Below are positions 16,516 to 26,900 of a DNA stretch of 64,000 bases, in pieces (within the stretch, counting starts at the first letter, position 1; every line of letters begins with the position of its first letter). Both the position numbers and the translations under genes were made by a program. This stretch comes from Fusarium oxysporum f. sp. lycopersici 4287 (taxonomy: Eukaryota > Ascomycota > Sordariomycetes > Hypocreales > Nectriaceae). The stretch covers positions 3,449,593-3,513,592 of the forward strand of contig NC_030991.1 in assembly GCF_000149955.1 (NCBI RefSeq), read 5' to 3'. The notes below the pieces were generated by a model that ran no database searches, was not told where the DNA came from, and was given only the letters and a program-made list of their open reading frames with translations.

Positions 16516-19486
16516 CAAGGTTCCGATCAACTACACCAACTACACTTTTCGACCCAGAGTAGTGTAAATGTAAATTATGTAAGCAACTGTCCGGTGTAGT
16601 GGGTGTAGTGTGCTACACCAGCGCCTTTGGTGGATGTAGTTGACGGTTGGTTTGTCGTACACTTCGCTCACGTGACTTGCGCTCTTGATCATGGATGGTA
16701 CTTGCCCAGCCTACTACCCCTCACTCTCTCCCTCATCGCCCTGAGCCCTCAGCCATGCCGTTGCTTGTTCTGCTAACTCGCCATCACTCATCCCAAGACC
16801 CTCATAAATCTGCTCTTCCTCGCGCCACGAGATCAACATCGGATCCAGTTCCTTGACGATCCCAGCCCTATACCATGACCGCGATACCTGACAGATGGAG
16901 ATAATCTGGGCATCCAGAAGGCTTCGCGACGGCACCGCCATTCTTCCGGCAGCTGAAAAGAGCCTCTCGCACTCTGCAGACATTGGCTGAATGGTCAAAA
17001 AGTCCAACGCCATCCGCGAAAGTCGAGGGTATTTCAACCTCCTTTCATGCCAGTACGTAATAGGATCGCGAACTCTCCTATCACTCACTTCGCGGCTACC
17101 TTGCCATGTCTCGTATTCATCACCTTTGACTGCTTCATCGTCTGAAGAGTCGTATCTTGCCGGCATATGACGACTGTTGGCCTCGAATGGGCTGAAGAAC
17201 TTGCGTCTTTTTGCTGGACGTTGGTCGTCTGACTCGTCTGCTTGAGAGAGGATATCGGAATTCGCGTACTCGGTCCTCCAAACTCGGTAAACCATCTCCT
17301 TAGCCTTGTCGACCCATTCTGGATGGGTGTCCCAAGTGTGCTCGAAATACGCCCACTTGTATGCAGGATGGAGAGCAAGAGCGGCATAGTAGATGGGTGT
17401 TTCATCTAGAGCTGAATAATACTTTTCAAGCTTGTCCCAGGCGAGATTAATCCCGATCCTGAACTGTTCGGCGTCGGGAAAGCCTGCTGCAAGCAATTTG
17501 TATTGCTCTAGTTTCGAGAGGAGCTCTTCGAAACCTAGAATCACATCCCATATGTTACCATATGAGCCCAGAAACCCTCGCCTTCTCTTTCTAACTTGTC
17601 CGTCACCCTCCAAAGTCCTCACTACATTCTCATAATGCGTCAATATCTCCTCCAGGCACTGGAGGGCTTCCCAGTCGCTGTCCGTTAGCTTGTTCTCCTC
17701 CTCGCAGATACGTGGCAGTTTTGCGGACTTCCTGACCTGACCCGTCCTCTTCGACCTATTCTCATCTTCCCACTCCTGTTTGTACTTTACCACCAGTAAG
17801 ATAAGATATGGCCGAATTTTGAGTGCCCTACGGATCATGTACAGTTGGGAAAGCCAGCGGGTATTATTGTCTCGCACCACAGTAAGTGGCTTCCTCGATC
17901 GTTCCCTTAACGAACTGGCTTTGCTGATTGCATCTTGTTGAAGATCTCGCAGCAAGTACATCAATCTGTTGGACCGAAAGATGTCATAGACAAGGTTATG
18001 AAGCTTCCCAACGGGGCCTTTGCTCCTCCATGATTCCCAGTCTGCTTCCGGCAGGGCCGACGCGCCGGAGAGTTGCTCTTCGAAAGCGCTTGCGTTCTTG
18101 CCAAAGAGCAACGCCTTTGCTGACAAGTTGACCGTGTGACCGAAACAGCGGCCTCGGCGAGACGCACCAGTGAAGCCTAGTTCACGACCAATGGCCCCCA
18201 TCGCTGTATCATTATTCTCTGCGTTGTCAAGCGTGAAATATCCTATTTTCTCGGTAATCTGGTAGGCTGTCAAGATATCAAGGACTTGAGCTGCAATATT
18301 CGATCCACTGTGGCGTACGGAAACCTCGGGCACACCCAGCACAATCTTACGGGGCTTGTTGTGCTCATCTCTGAAGAAGCAAGCGATTCCGTACAAGGTA
18401 TGCCGGTTTCCCGACGTCCAGCCATCGAAAGAGATGTGAATCAGGCCGGGAGATTGTCGAAGGACGTCGATAACGGTGTGGCGGTGTCGTTGATACTCAG
18501 TGATAATCCTGGTCCTGAGGGTATCTGCAGATAAGTGGCCACCACGTATTGACACTGATGGACTAAGATAATCGAATATGGCTCGGAGATCCTCGTCTTC
18601 GACCGTGAGAAAGGAAAGATTACTCTTAACGATCCATTGCATCACCATCCGTTGAAAATGGTCCCTGTCAAAGTTCTTGACGAAGGAGTTCGCCATGGCC
18701 TGCTCCCGCGGCTTTTCCGGATCGAGCGTCAAGGTATCAGCTATTGAGCGGTGCTGCTTCTCGACGCTTTCCGCTTTCAACTGCGTCGAAGACTTCGTCT
18801 TGCCCTCTGGCGCCCGAATATGATGTTCTTTGAACAGATGTTTGCTGGCATTTTGAAGACCAGTATGCGTGAAGTTCTTCGGCTGGGGGACTCGTTGGTG
18901 AATGCAGAGTTTGCATACCCATCTTCGCTCATGAGCCCGCTGGATATCATACCCGTAGTCCCAAGTCCAGGAGGAGGTGTCCTTTGCGCGCTCGGAGAAG
19001 AGCCAGCCGCGGAAATGACGAAACAGACGTTCTTCCTGTAGCTGTTGGGCATCAGCTAGTAACGTTGATGGTGAAAGAATTGGTGGAGAGGTCTCAACGA
19101 CTTTGTCTTCTAAAGGATCGGTCATTACGGGAGGTGTGAATGCGTCAAACAGATCGATGAAAATTTGGACCTGTACGGGAAATTACCCCAGGATATCCTC
19201 TATAACTACTGGGGGCCCGAAAATAAGTTAGGAAATACTAAAGTCTGTGTGGCCCTGCCCTCACAAAAGACAGTACCTCCTAACAGGGTGGATCCAGATG
19301 TCCAAAACTGGATACCCTGTCCCACTAAAAATCCACCGCTGCAAAAATCCACTACACCTACATCAACCAGGGTCGTCGATGTAGGGTAGTTGATCACGTC
19401 GAGGGTTCAGGTTGATTGATGTAAGTGTATGAGTAATACACCAATCGATCAACCGGTGGGTTTCGGTGTAGTTGATCGGAACCTTG
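16516..19486 (-). mobile_element. hAT-2, complete hAT DNA transposon (3.0 kb)
   Basis: Perfect 22-bp terminal inverted repeats CAAGGTTCCGATCAACTACACC (left) and its complement (right, ending at 19486) enclose an intact transposase. The subterminal 100-150 bp at both ends are rich in TGTAG/CTACA repeats, likely transposase-binding sites. The 8-bp flanks are ggctagtt and ggagagat, 5 of 8 identical, so not a clean duplication. The left flank ends the possible nuclease gene; the right flank is an intron of a truncated MFS gene. Confidence 0.9.
16714..19125 (-). CDS. hAT transposase (803 aa, single exon)
   Basis: Uninterrupted frame starting MTDPLEDKVVETSPP. Residues about 45-110 form a BED-type finger (WVCKLCIHQR..ASKHLFKEHH). 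The RNase H-like core includes HISFDGWTSGNRHTLYGIA (first catalytic Asp), FTLDNAENNDTAM (second) and RGRCFGHTVNLSAKALL. The C-terminus has the dimerisation domain (LDFLTIQPMSAECERLFSAA). Length and order fit fungal hAT transposases. No inactivating change is visible, so with perfect inverted repeats the element could be mobile. Confidence 0.92.
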   Translation of the reverse strand: MTDPLEDKVVETSPPILSPSTLLADAQQLQEERLFRHFRGWLFSERAKDTSSWTWDYGYDIQRAHERRWVCKLCIHQRVPQPKNFTHTGLQNASKHLFKEHHIRAPEGKTKSSTQLKAESVEKQHRSIADTLTLDPEKPREQAMANSFVKNFDRDHFQRMVMQWIVKSNLSFLTVEDEDLRAIFDYLSPSVSIRGGHLSADTLRTRIITEYQRHRHTVIDVLRQSPGLIHISFDGWTSGNRHTLYGIACFFRDEHNKPRKIVLGVPEVSVRHSGSNIAAQVLDILTAYQITEKIGYFTLDNAENNDTAMGAIGRELGFTGASRRGRCFGHTVNLSAKALLFGKNASAFEEQLSGASALPEADWESWRSKGPVGKLHNLVYDIFRSNRLMYLLRDLQQDAISKASSLRERSRKPLTVVRDNNTRWLSQLYMIRRALKIRPYLILLVVKYKQEWEDENRSKRTGQVRKSAKLPRICEEENKLTDSDWEALQCLEEILTHYENVVRTLEGDGQVRKRRRGFLGSYGNIWDVILGFEELLSKLEQYKLLAAGFPDAEQFRIGINLAWDKLEKYYSALDETPIYYAALALHPAYKWAYFEHTWDTHPEWVDKAKEMVYRVWRTEYANSDILSQADESDDQRPAKRRKFFSPFEANSRHMPARYDSSDDEAVKGDEYETWQGSREVSDRRVRDPITYWHERRLKYPRLSRMALDFLTIQPMSAECERLFSAAGRMAVPSRSLLDAQIISICQVSRSWYRAGIVKELDPMLISWREEEQIYEGLGMSDGELAEQATAWLRAQGDEGESEG

Positions 19487-19587
19487 GGAGAGATATAAGA
19501 TACATATGAACAGATCAAGGCAAAGAGGCTTACTCCACAAATGAGGTCTGGAGACTATCCGGGTTTTTGGGATATAGAACTACTCAC

Positions 19588-19857
19588 CATGATGGAATAA
19601 GCGGTGAGAACCCACTGTAAACTACCATCGTTGAAATCCAGGCTTTTCTTGATCTCAGGCAGCGTGATATTAGCCATACCAAGGCTGGCATTGTCGACGA
19701 AGAATACCGAGCACCTGAGAGGGGACGGTGTGAGAAAGAGTTAAACCAAGAACAATGGAATAAGGGTCTGGTCATTTCCAGAAGATCCAATTTATACTTA
19801 CGCGATACCGACGGTGAAAATGGCCAATGCCTTGTCTCTGCTGGACCTTGCCGTCAT
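19588..19857 (-). pseudogene. 5' fragment of an MFS transporter, cut near hAT-2
   Basis: Two exons, 19802-19857 and 19588-19714, join in frame (183 nt) around an 87-nt intron. They encode MTARSSRDKALAIF then a first membrane helix with CSVFFVDNASLGMANITLPE and DGSLQWVLTAYSIM, the start of drug:H+ antiporter-type major facilitator proteins. A good donor (GTGAGT) follows, but the next exon is missing: the sequence reaches the hAT-2 terminus 100 bp later and resumes beyond it in an unrelated gene. Only about 61 of the expected 500 or so residues remain. Confidence 0.8.
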
Positions 19858-20027
19858 AGTCGCCTAGGAATACGTTGAACTGGCTTTGCAGAGGTTCGAT
19901 ATTCGGACTGTCTGAGTCGAGGTGAAATTTTGGCGCGTGGATTAGGCAAATAGGCGATTTGATGCAGGTGACCAGTGATAGACTTTTACAGCAGTCACTG
20001 AGACATGCACGGGGTCTCATTTCCTTA

Positions 20028-20042
20028 CGTACGTACGTACGC
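20028..20042. repeat. (ACGT)n microsatellite
   Basis: Short run of ACGT units just upstream of the MFS fragment. Confidence 0.8.
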
Positions 20043-20287
20043 CATGAGATATCTGCCTAGACGAGCTGGGCGGGACAGGGGGCAAAGAATTTGCTTACGA
20101 TTACAGTAAGTGTACCGTAAGCCTGGTAAGTCATCTCGGGCATTACATTATGCATGCAGGATAATCAATCGCTCTCGGAACTCAAGGCCGTAAATTTAGT
20201 TAGAGGTTGACTAACATTAACGCACGAATCGGAACGAGGTTTTGAGTTACAGGGTCAAAAAGCGGGTTACTGTGGTAGCGTATTTTG

Positions 20288-20336
20288 CTGTGCCGTGCCG
20301 TGCCGTCGTGCCGTGCCGTCGTGCCGTGCCGCCGGC
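20288..20336. repeat. (GTGCC)n pentanucleotide repeat
   Basis: GTGCC/GTGCCGTC units repeat about nine times, GC-rich in contrast to the neighbouring sequence. No coding signal. Confidence 0.8.
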
Positions 20337-20501
20337 AATTTTTTACATCATTTACTGCAGGGATAATCGTCGTTCTAGACGTTTCTGTGTGCTATGTGCT
20401 ATGTGCTTTTAACATTCTGTCGACTGTCCTGTAATTGGAAGTTGCCTAGCTTCTGGGAATCACAAAAGAAGGCAAGTCGTTCGTGTTGAGCGCTTGCACC
20501 T

Positions 20502-20620
20502 TCCGCTCTGAAATATGTTATGTTATGTTATGTATATTTTTCGTCCGGGGGGCCATAGGCCCCGAAAAGTCCCCTATTGGGGCACAGGACGTGCTGTGCT
20601 AGAATCTTCCGCTCTGAAAT
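20502..20620 (-). mobile_element. Short non-LTR 3' end fragment with (CATAA)n tail, flanked by a 13-bp duplication
   Basis: TCCGCTCTGAAAT at 20502-20514 and 20608-20620 flanks a 93-bp insert. On the minus strand the insert ends ...GACGAAAAATATA followed by CATAA repeats. Its core resembles the SINE 3' end (shared ATTTTTCGTC and GACGTGCTG-GCTAG blocks) but differs in between. It is probably the 3' end of the partner LINE or of a related SINE. Confidence 0.7.
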
Positions 20621-21257
20621 GTTATGTTATGTGTATTTTTCGTCTGGGTGGCTGTAACGAAGCCAAATCTCCTACTGGAGCAAAAGACGTGCTGAGCTAG
20701 CTAGGTACAGGATACCCCGCTTCCTTCACCATCCAGCATACCAAGGCACAAAAGGCGCTGTTGTTGTCAAGCCCGTCACCCGTCAGCGGGTTCGGGGGCA
20801 GTCTGTCAAATTTTTCCACCGACCAGAATTCTCTCACGCATCGCTACATCTGCTGATGCAGTCCACAATCTCCAGTAACCAAGTTGTAGCTCGTAGTCGA
20901 CTGTCGTGGCGGCAGGGAAAAACCTTGGGAAGGAATCAGAGGCCGGCGGTGCGGCTTGCCTTCAAAGGGGAAAAACCCATCGCAATCGGCGTCGTTGATC
21001 GGGAGGATGTCGCTACCGATGCCGCGGGCACCGTCCTCCGATATCCAAGGCGTTCTGGTTCTGAGGTGCCGCCATTAGATCCGACAAAGTTGTTGTCAGA
21101 GAAGGCGAACACTCCAAAATTCCTTCTCTGAAAACTGCTGTTAGGGAGCCGATGGCATCCCCGCAGTTTTGTGTGGCTGAGTAGCCCGTAGAAAATCCCG
21201 CTCCTAACAGTGCACTAACAGTGCGTGCCAAGAAAGAATTTTTACAGGGGAGAGTTG
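20621..21257 (-). mobile_element. SINE copy 1 (637 bp) with (CATAA)n tail
   Basis: Nearly identical to the copy at 51291-51947 over its whole length apart from the tail repeat. It is flanked by TCCGCTCTGAAAT at 20608-20620 and 21258-21270 (13-bp target duplication). No long open frame; the frame at 20856-21131 is a by-product. Size, lack of coding capacity and pentanucleotide tail resemble the Foxy SINE family of Fusarium oxysporum, an identification that needs comparison. I could not recognise pol III A/B boxes with certainty. Confidence 0.8.
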
Positions 21258-21270
21258 TCCGCTCTGAAAT

Positions 21271-21852
21271 AACATCCTCTTTGTCAGGTTTAGGGTAAGT
21301 TAAGGCTATTTAGATACGCGGCTATACTTCATAAGCCGAATCTTGCCAGAAAAGGGCCAGCTAATAGGTGCGTAAGCAATTTCTGGCTGCTGCTGCCTGG
21401 AAATACGGGCGCAGAACCGGGGAAGTGGAAACAGGCTGACAGTGCGAGTCTTAAGTGCTATGGCAGACTAGCTTAATGCTCGCCGGCCTGAAACGTCGGT
21501 TCGTCGGGACTGCACCAGAGTAGCGGTATAGTCCCGGCATTTTCATGTCAACGTGCAAGATTCATAAAATGGAAATTGTGCTTTTTTACCCTAGGTATGC
21601 GCTAATCCATAACACCATGAAGCTGATTTTATATCTTATTCCTCACAGGCTTGTATTGACATGAGATGTCACGAGTTTCGACCAACGTTGCTACACTCAA
21701 ATTTGTACCTGTATGATTCCAATTCACCGACACCGGATAAGGCGCGCAATCATCCCAATTCGACGACTTTCCTACTTCATTTTCCCCATTCGCGTTGAAC
21801 CCAGCCCCCATCTTATTTCCAGCCTGCCTTGAAAGTCGCTGATGGGGTTCCA
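21271..21852. other. Non-coding stretch downstream of the synthetase gene
   Basis: No gene or repeat recognised. It should contain the 3' untranslated region of the minus-strand synthetase that ends at 21853. Confidence 0.4.
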
Positions 21853-23695
21853 CTAGTTCTCAGCAGCCCAATCCCGGAACCACTCCAGCGCCTCAGGGTT
21901 AGCCACACTCGCATTAGGACCTACATCGGTTCCTGACATGATCCGCTTCACAGCAATCTCAATCCTGCGAGACAGGTTAGTTATCGTGCTAAACCCATAG
22001 ACCGGAGCCTGGCATCAAAGTCAAAACCTACTTTTTGCCGTTGTTTGTCTTCGGTATTCCCGCTTTACACTCCTCGATGACCCCTGGCACATGTCGCGGA
22101 CTCAATTCCTTTCGGATACAAGTCTTAATTCTCTCTATCAGATCATTCCCAAGCTTCTGTCCGCCGTGCATGACAACGAAGAGACAAACAACTTCGTTAG
22201 GAATGTCATCCTTCACCCTACTGACGCAGAGCGCTTCGTCAATCTCGGTGGCGAAGAATCGACTCAGTAGACTATAAATCTCTGCACTTCCAAAGCGGAC
22301 ACCAGAGGGATTAAGAACACCGTCGCTGCGGCCTAGAACCACGAGACCGCCTGTGCTGGAATTAATCCTTGCAAAATCGCCATGGTGCCACACGCCATCA
22401 AAGCGTTCAAAGTAGGCGCTGCGGTACTTGGCCTCTCCATCTGGGCCCCAGAAGTTCAGAGGCTGGCTAGGGAATGGTTTGAGACAAACGAGTTCTCCAT
22501 CTTCGTCGTACAGAAGCCTGCCAGTCAAACTGTCGGCAATGCTCACGGCCAAACCAAGGCCTATACATTGAATCTCGCCTGCATGAACAGGAAGAAGAGG
22601 ACAAGGCTCCCCGAAGTTGGAGATGATATCTGTACCACCTGAAATGGATCCTAGGTTAATGCGTTCAGGAAAGGTGTTGTAGATGAATGAGAAGGTCGAT
22701 GATGGCAGCGGAGAGGCGGTTGAGTAAATGGCCTCTAGATGAGAGAGGCAAACCTCCTGATTGGTACGAATGTCATGAGCCTCTAGTGTCATTAAGTAGG
22801 CAGCCGAGGTTCCAAAATGTGTAACTTGAAATTTCTCGAGGAGCTTTGGAATCGAAAGATAACCATGAGGCCGAAAGGGCGAGCCAGTGTAGAGCACTAG
22901 ACTTGCGCCACATGCCAATGCTGCAACACTCCAGTGCCACATCATCCAAGATGTCGTTGTATAGTATAGGATTCTTGATGTTAGGTCCATCGAGCAGTGG
23001 AGTAAGTGGGATTTCTTATTTTGAATCAGTGTTCCCAGTGCACTGTGAACAATGGCCTTTGGAAGGCCTGTCGTGCCACTAGAGAAAAGAACGTAGAGAG
23101 GGTGAGATGATGGTAGCTGCTCAAAGTCTATAGGTGCATCTGAAGAGCTAGTAGAGATATAAGTACTAGACGTAAACAGAGGAGGTCCTAGATTGCATAC
23201 CTTTCCAAGAAGTTGTCATATTCTCTTGTCTCAATGCCCATGAGCTTGAGGTTATCCATCATCCGGTCTTCATTGATCTTCTTAATGGTGATAATGAGCT
23301 TGAGACCCTTGAATCTAAGCCTGTCGACAATTTTCATTGTCTTATCTAAGCTCGACCACTGTTTCTCATTGTAGATCATGCCGTCATCAACGAACAAAAC
23401 CGTGGGTTCAACCTGCTCAAATCGGTCTAGAGCTGCAGCAACGCCGTTTTCTGGACTGATAGCAGTCCAAACCGCACCAATAGTGGCGGCTGCAAGCATT
23501 GAAACCAAAGCTTGAACATGGTTGGAAATAAATCCCGCGATTACATTTCCAGGCCTCACACCTGAGGCCCGCAGCGCATTGGAGCATTGTCGCACAAACT
23601 CACGGAGTTCGCCCCAGCTGGTGGGCTCCGAATTGCCGTCTTCAGTTACAGTGATGCAAGCAGTGTCAGACTCGAGAATTCCATCTGGGAACAAC
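21853..23695 (-). pseudogene. Acetoacetyl-CoA synthetase-like gene, 5' part missing
   Basis: Exons 23201-23694, 22032-23147 and 21853-21964 join in frame (1722 nt, 573 codons plus stop) through introns of 53 and 67 nt. The product is an ANL-superfamily adenylating enzyme: LYVLFSSGTTGLPKAIVH is the AMP-binding P-loop, SGGTDIISNFGEPCPL and LNPSGVRFGSAEIY are the later core motifs, and IPKTNNGKKIEIAVK carries the C-terminal catalytic lysine. This pattern is closest to acetoacetyl-CoA synthetases, which normally have about 100 more N-terminal residues. The frame begins LFPDGILESD exactly at the Copia-B LTR. The remaining part is undamaged, so truncation is probably recent. Confidence 0.85.
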
Positions 23696-23889
23696 TGTTG
23701 TTTATATTGCGCAGTAGTGCTGGGTGAAAATGTATTTTTATGAAACTTGGTTGTTCATTATTGAGCTGAGAGTTATTCTCGGGTTTATATCTCTAGATGA
23801 TTGTATCTAGGACTTTGAACTTTAAATCTAGGACTTTCAGACTAACAGTCTGAATCCTGAAGGGAAGGGGATTCCCGGATTTTCCAACA
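23696..23889 (-). repeat. 3' LTR of Copia-B
   Basis: This 194-bp LTR runs TGTTG..CAACA and appears identical to the 5' LTR. Confidence 0.95.
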
Positions 23890-23909
23890 CGCCCCCATCC
23901 ACCTTGTCT

Positions 23910-26900
23910 TCAGGGCACAGAGTCATCGTGGACTTCAGTACTCCAAATAATACGACCTGCTTCCTCGATCGGACATGCACTGACTCGAATTGCTTCTAGA
24001 AAGTGACCGTGGCTGACGGCGTTCAATGGTTTAGTGAGTCCGTCTGCTACCTGCTCATGTGTGCTGACGTATTGCACATCAATATTCCCGGCTTCAACTT
24101 CTTCTCGGATATGGTGCTCGGTTAACGGAATGTGCTTTGTCCGTTGGTGAAGCTCAGGGTTTCTGCATAGCTTTAGGGAACCCTGGTTGTCGCCGTTCAG
24201 TGGGATAGGCATATGTAGCGGAAGGAGCAGTTCAGAGAAGAGGTTCCTAGTCCAGGCCAATTCTCTGGCACACTGGGAGAGTGCTGTATATTCAGCCTCG
24301 GTAGTCGATAGTGCCACTGTTTCGTGCCGTTTGGCCCTCCATGAGACTGTAGATCCTTCAAGTTGAACAAGCCATCCAAACGTCGATCTTCCCGTAACAG
24401 TGTCGCCTTTCCAATCCGAGTCGGCCCAAGCTGTGATGCTCCAAGCGGATTCAGGATCTTTCTTGACGCCCCCAAGCACCAGGCCGTGGTCTCTTGTCTG
24501 CTGTAGATAGCGGAGACCTCTTTTGATCATTCGTGAATGTGTTGGTGATGGATTCGACATGTATCTTGAGAGTACCGAGAGTAGGAAAGCTAAATCGGGT
24601 CTGGTTTGGGTCATTCCATACATCAGCGAGCCGGTTTTCGAGCTATAGTCTTCTCGTTCTTCTGGAGAAGCCGAGTCGCCATTGTCTCTTGGTTGCAGTG
24701 TCGAGAGTGAATTTCGCTCCATCGGGGTCTTGACCGGTCGACAATCCTCTAAGCCGAATTTCTTCAGTATTCTGGTAAAATATGCATCCTGGGAAAGGTA
24801 GATCAGCCTTGAGTTCCTGTCTCGGGTTATTCTTACTCCAAGAAAATGGCTGGCGGGACCGAGATCAGTCATTGTGAAGATCTCTCCCAGGCGGGCTTTG
24901 TACCCTTGGATTGCTTCCTTGTTGCTGCCCATGATGAGGAAGTCATCCACATATGTGATGATGATCACTCCCGTTGTGGGATTGTGATATACGGCCGTGT
25001 CAGACGTTACTTGTCGAAAGTCAAGGGATTCCAAGGCCTCCTTCAGCTTCTTTTGCCATTGCCGAGGCGCCTGTTTGAGTCCATAGAGGGATTTGATCAG
25101 TTTGCAGATCTTCTCGGTTGAGAATCCTGGCGGACGGTCTTCTGGGTGTTGGTCGAAATACTCTACAAGCCCTTCCGGCATTTCGATGAAGACTTCTTCC
25201 TCGAGGTCCCCTTCCAGGAACGCCGTCGACACGTCCATCTGCTCAATCTCCCAGTCAAGACAGGCAGCAACGGTGAGGAGGATTCTCCAAGTCGCCGCTT
25301 TGGCAACAGAGGCAAAGGTCTGGTTGTAGTCAAAGCCGAACTGTTGTTCAAAGCCTCTGACCACCAGCCGCGCCTTGAACTTGTCGAGGTTGCCGTCCTC
25401 GTTTTTCTTGACCTTGAATACCCATTTGACGGTAAGTGGCCTATTGTGAGCTTGGTTGCGGTCCAGCATGCGCCAAGTTCCTTTCGTGAGGAGACTGCGC
25501 AGCTCACTGTGTATTGCTCTGAGCCAATGCTCCCTTTGCGGACCTTGAAGCGCTTCAGTCATTGTTTTGGGCTCAGTGATCACCTCTTTTCGGAGATCGG
25601 GCAGCTTAGCTGATGTCATGGATGTTGTCGTCTGTCCATGCTGAGGATTATGCACCTCAGCATGCTGAAGATTGTTCACTTCAGACCTTTGTGGCCTTGG
25701 AGTCTTTGTCTGCTCCGTGACGGACTGTGGCCGGCTTGAGATGGGAGCTCCGTTCTTGCGGATTTCCGGCTCAACATCATGCTCAGTTTCGGTCAGGAGT
25801 TCTGTCTCCCCAACCTTTTCGTAGAATTGTACATTTGCAGAACGGACGATCTGATGTCCCTTCCTGCGAGAGGGCACCCAGCAGGTGTAGATCTGTGAAC
25901 CTTCCATGCATAGGTAGATTCCAGCCTCTCCTCTTGGGCCAAACTTGTGTGATCTCAATCTTCGTTCCTGCGGTATGTGTATCGTGACTTGTGAGCCGCA
26001 GATTCGTTCTCCGGACAGATCCGGCTTGTTGTCTTGTCCGGGGAAGGCCTCGTTGAGAAAGCTTTCCATGGGAGTGAGGCCATCAATTGCCCTGGTGGCT
26101 GTCACGTTTGTCTTGCGCACCATATCTTCCAGGACCAATGGCCAGAGCTCTATCGGGATTCTTTCCGATTCCATGGTTGCTCTGACTTTGTCAAAGATGA
26201 TGCGGTTAGAGCGCTCAGCAACTCCGTTAAATTCAGGAGTATATGGTGTCGTCTTGATGATCTTGACGCCGTGAGTGTACTCGAGGTTTTTGAGAGACGC
26301 ACCATAGAGCTCAGAGCCGCCATCCATTTGGATTGCGTACACTCGGATGCCATACTGAGTTCGTATCTTGGAGATGAGCTGGCCTAGAAGTTCCGAAGCC
26401 ATCCCCTTCCTCGTGAACGTGTAGGCCCATCTCATTCTATGCCTGTCATCTGTGGCAATCATTCCCCATCGTTCGCCTCTAATGCCCGGTGGATTGACTT
26501 TGAAGGTGTCAACATGAATGAACCCGGCCCTGGAGGCTCGTTTCCGTTTATTTCGCGGAGTCCATCGTAGGGCCTTTGCGATGTCGCAGGCGAGGCAGTA
26601 ATTGAAAGGCTGATGGTCGTGGTGGCCGTCACAGTACATTCCTCTGGTCATTTTGGCAGTCTGTGACACCTGATATGCGTTAACATGGCCGAGTCTTCGG
26701 TGCCAAAGGTCGACATTCAGGCATTGGTTTGATGAAGCAGTGTGATGATTGCATGGTTCTGGCTGGAGTTCCGAGACGGCCTGGTTTGAAACAGTAGTCT
26801 TTCCGACCTCAGTGTTCACGTACAGACCGTCCCTTCCTATGCGGAGGAGACCAAAGACATCTCCTGTTGGGTCGTACATGTCGTTCCCGTCTATCCAGCC

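Noticed and set aside
20856..21131. 91-codon open frame
   Set aside because: Lies inside the SINE and is not conserved as a protein in the second copy's frame length (51430-51822); a by-product of repeat sequence.
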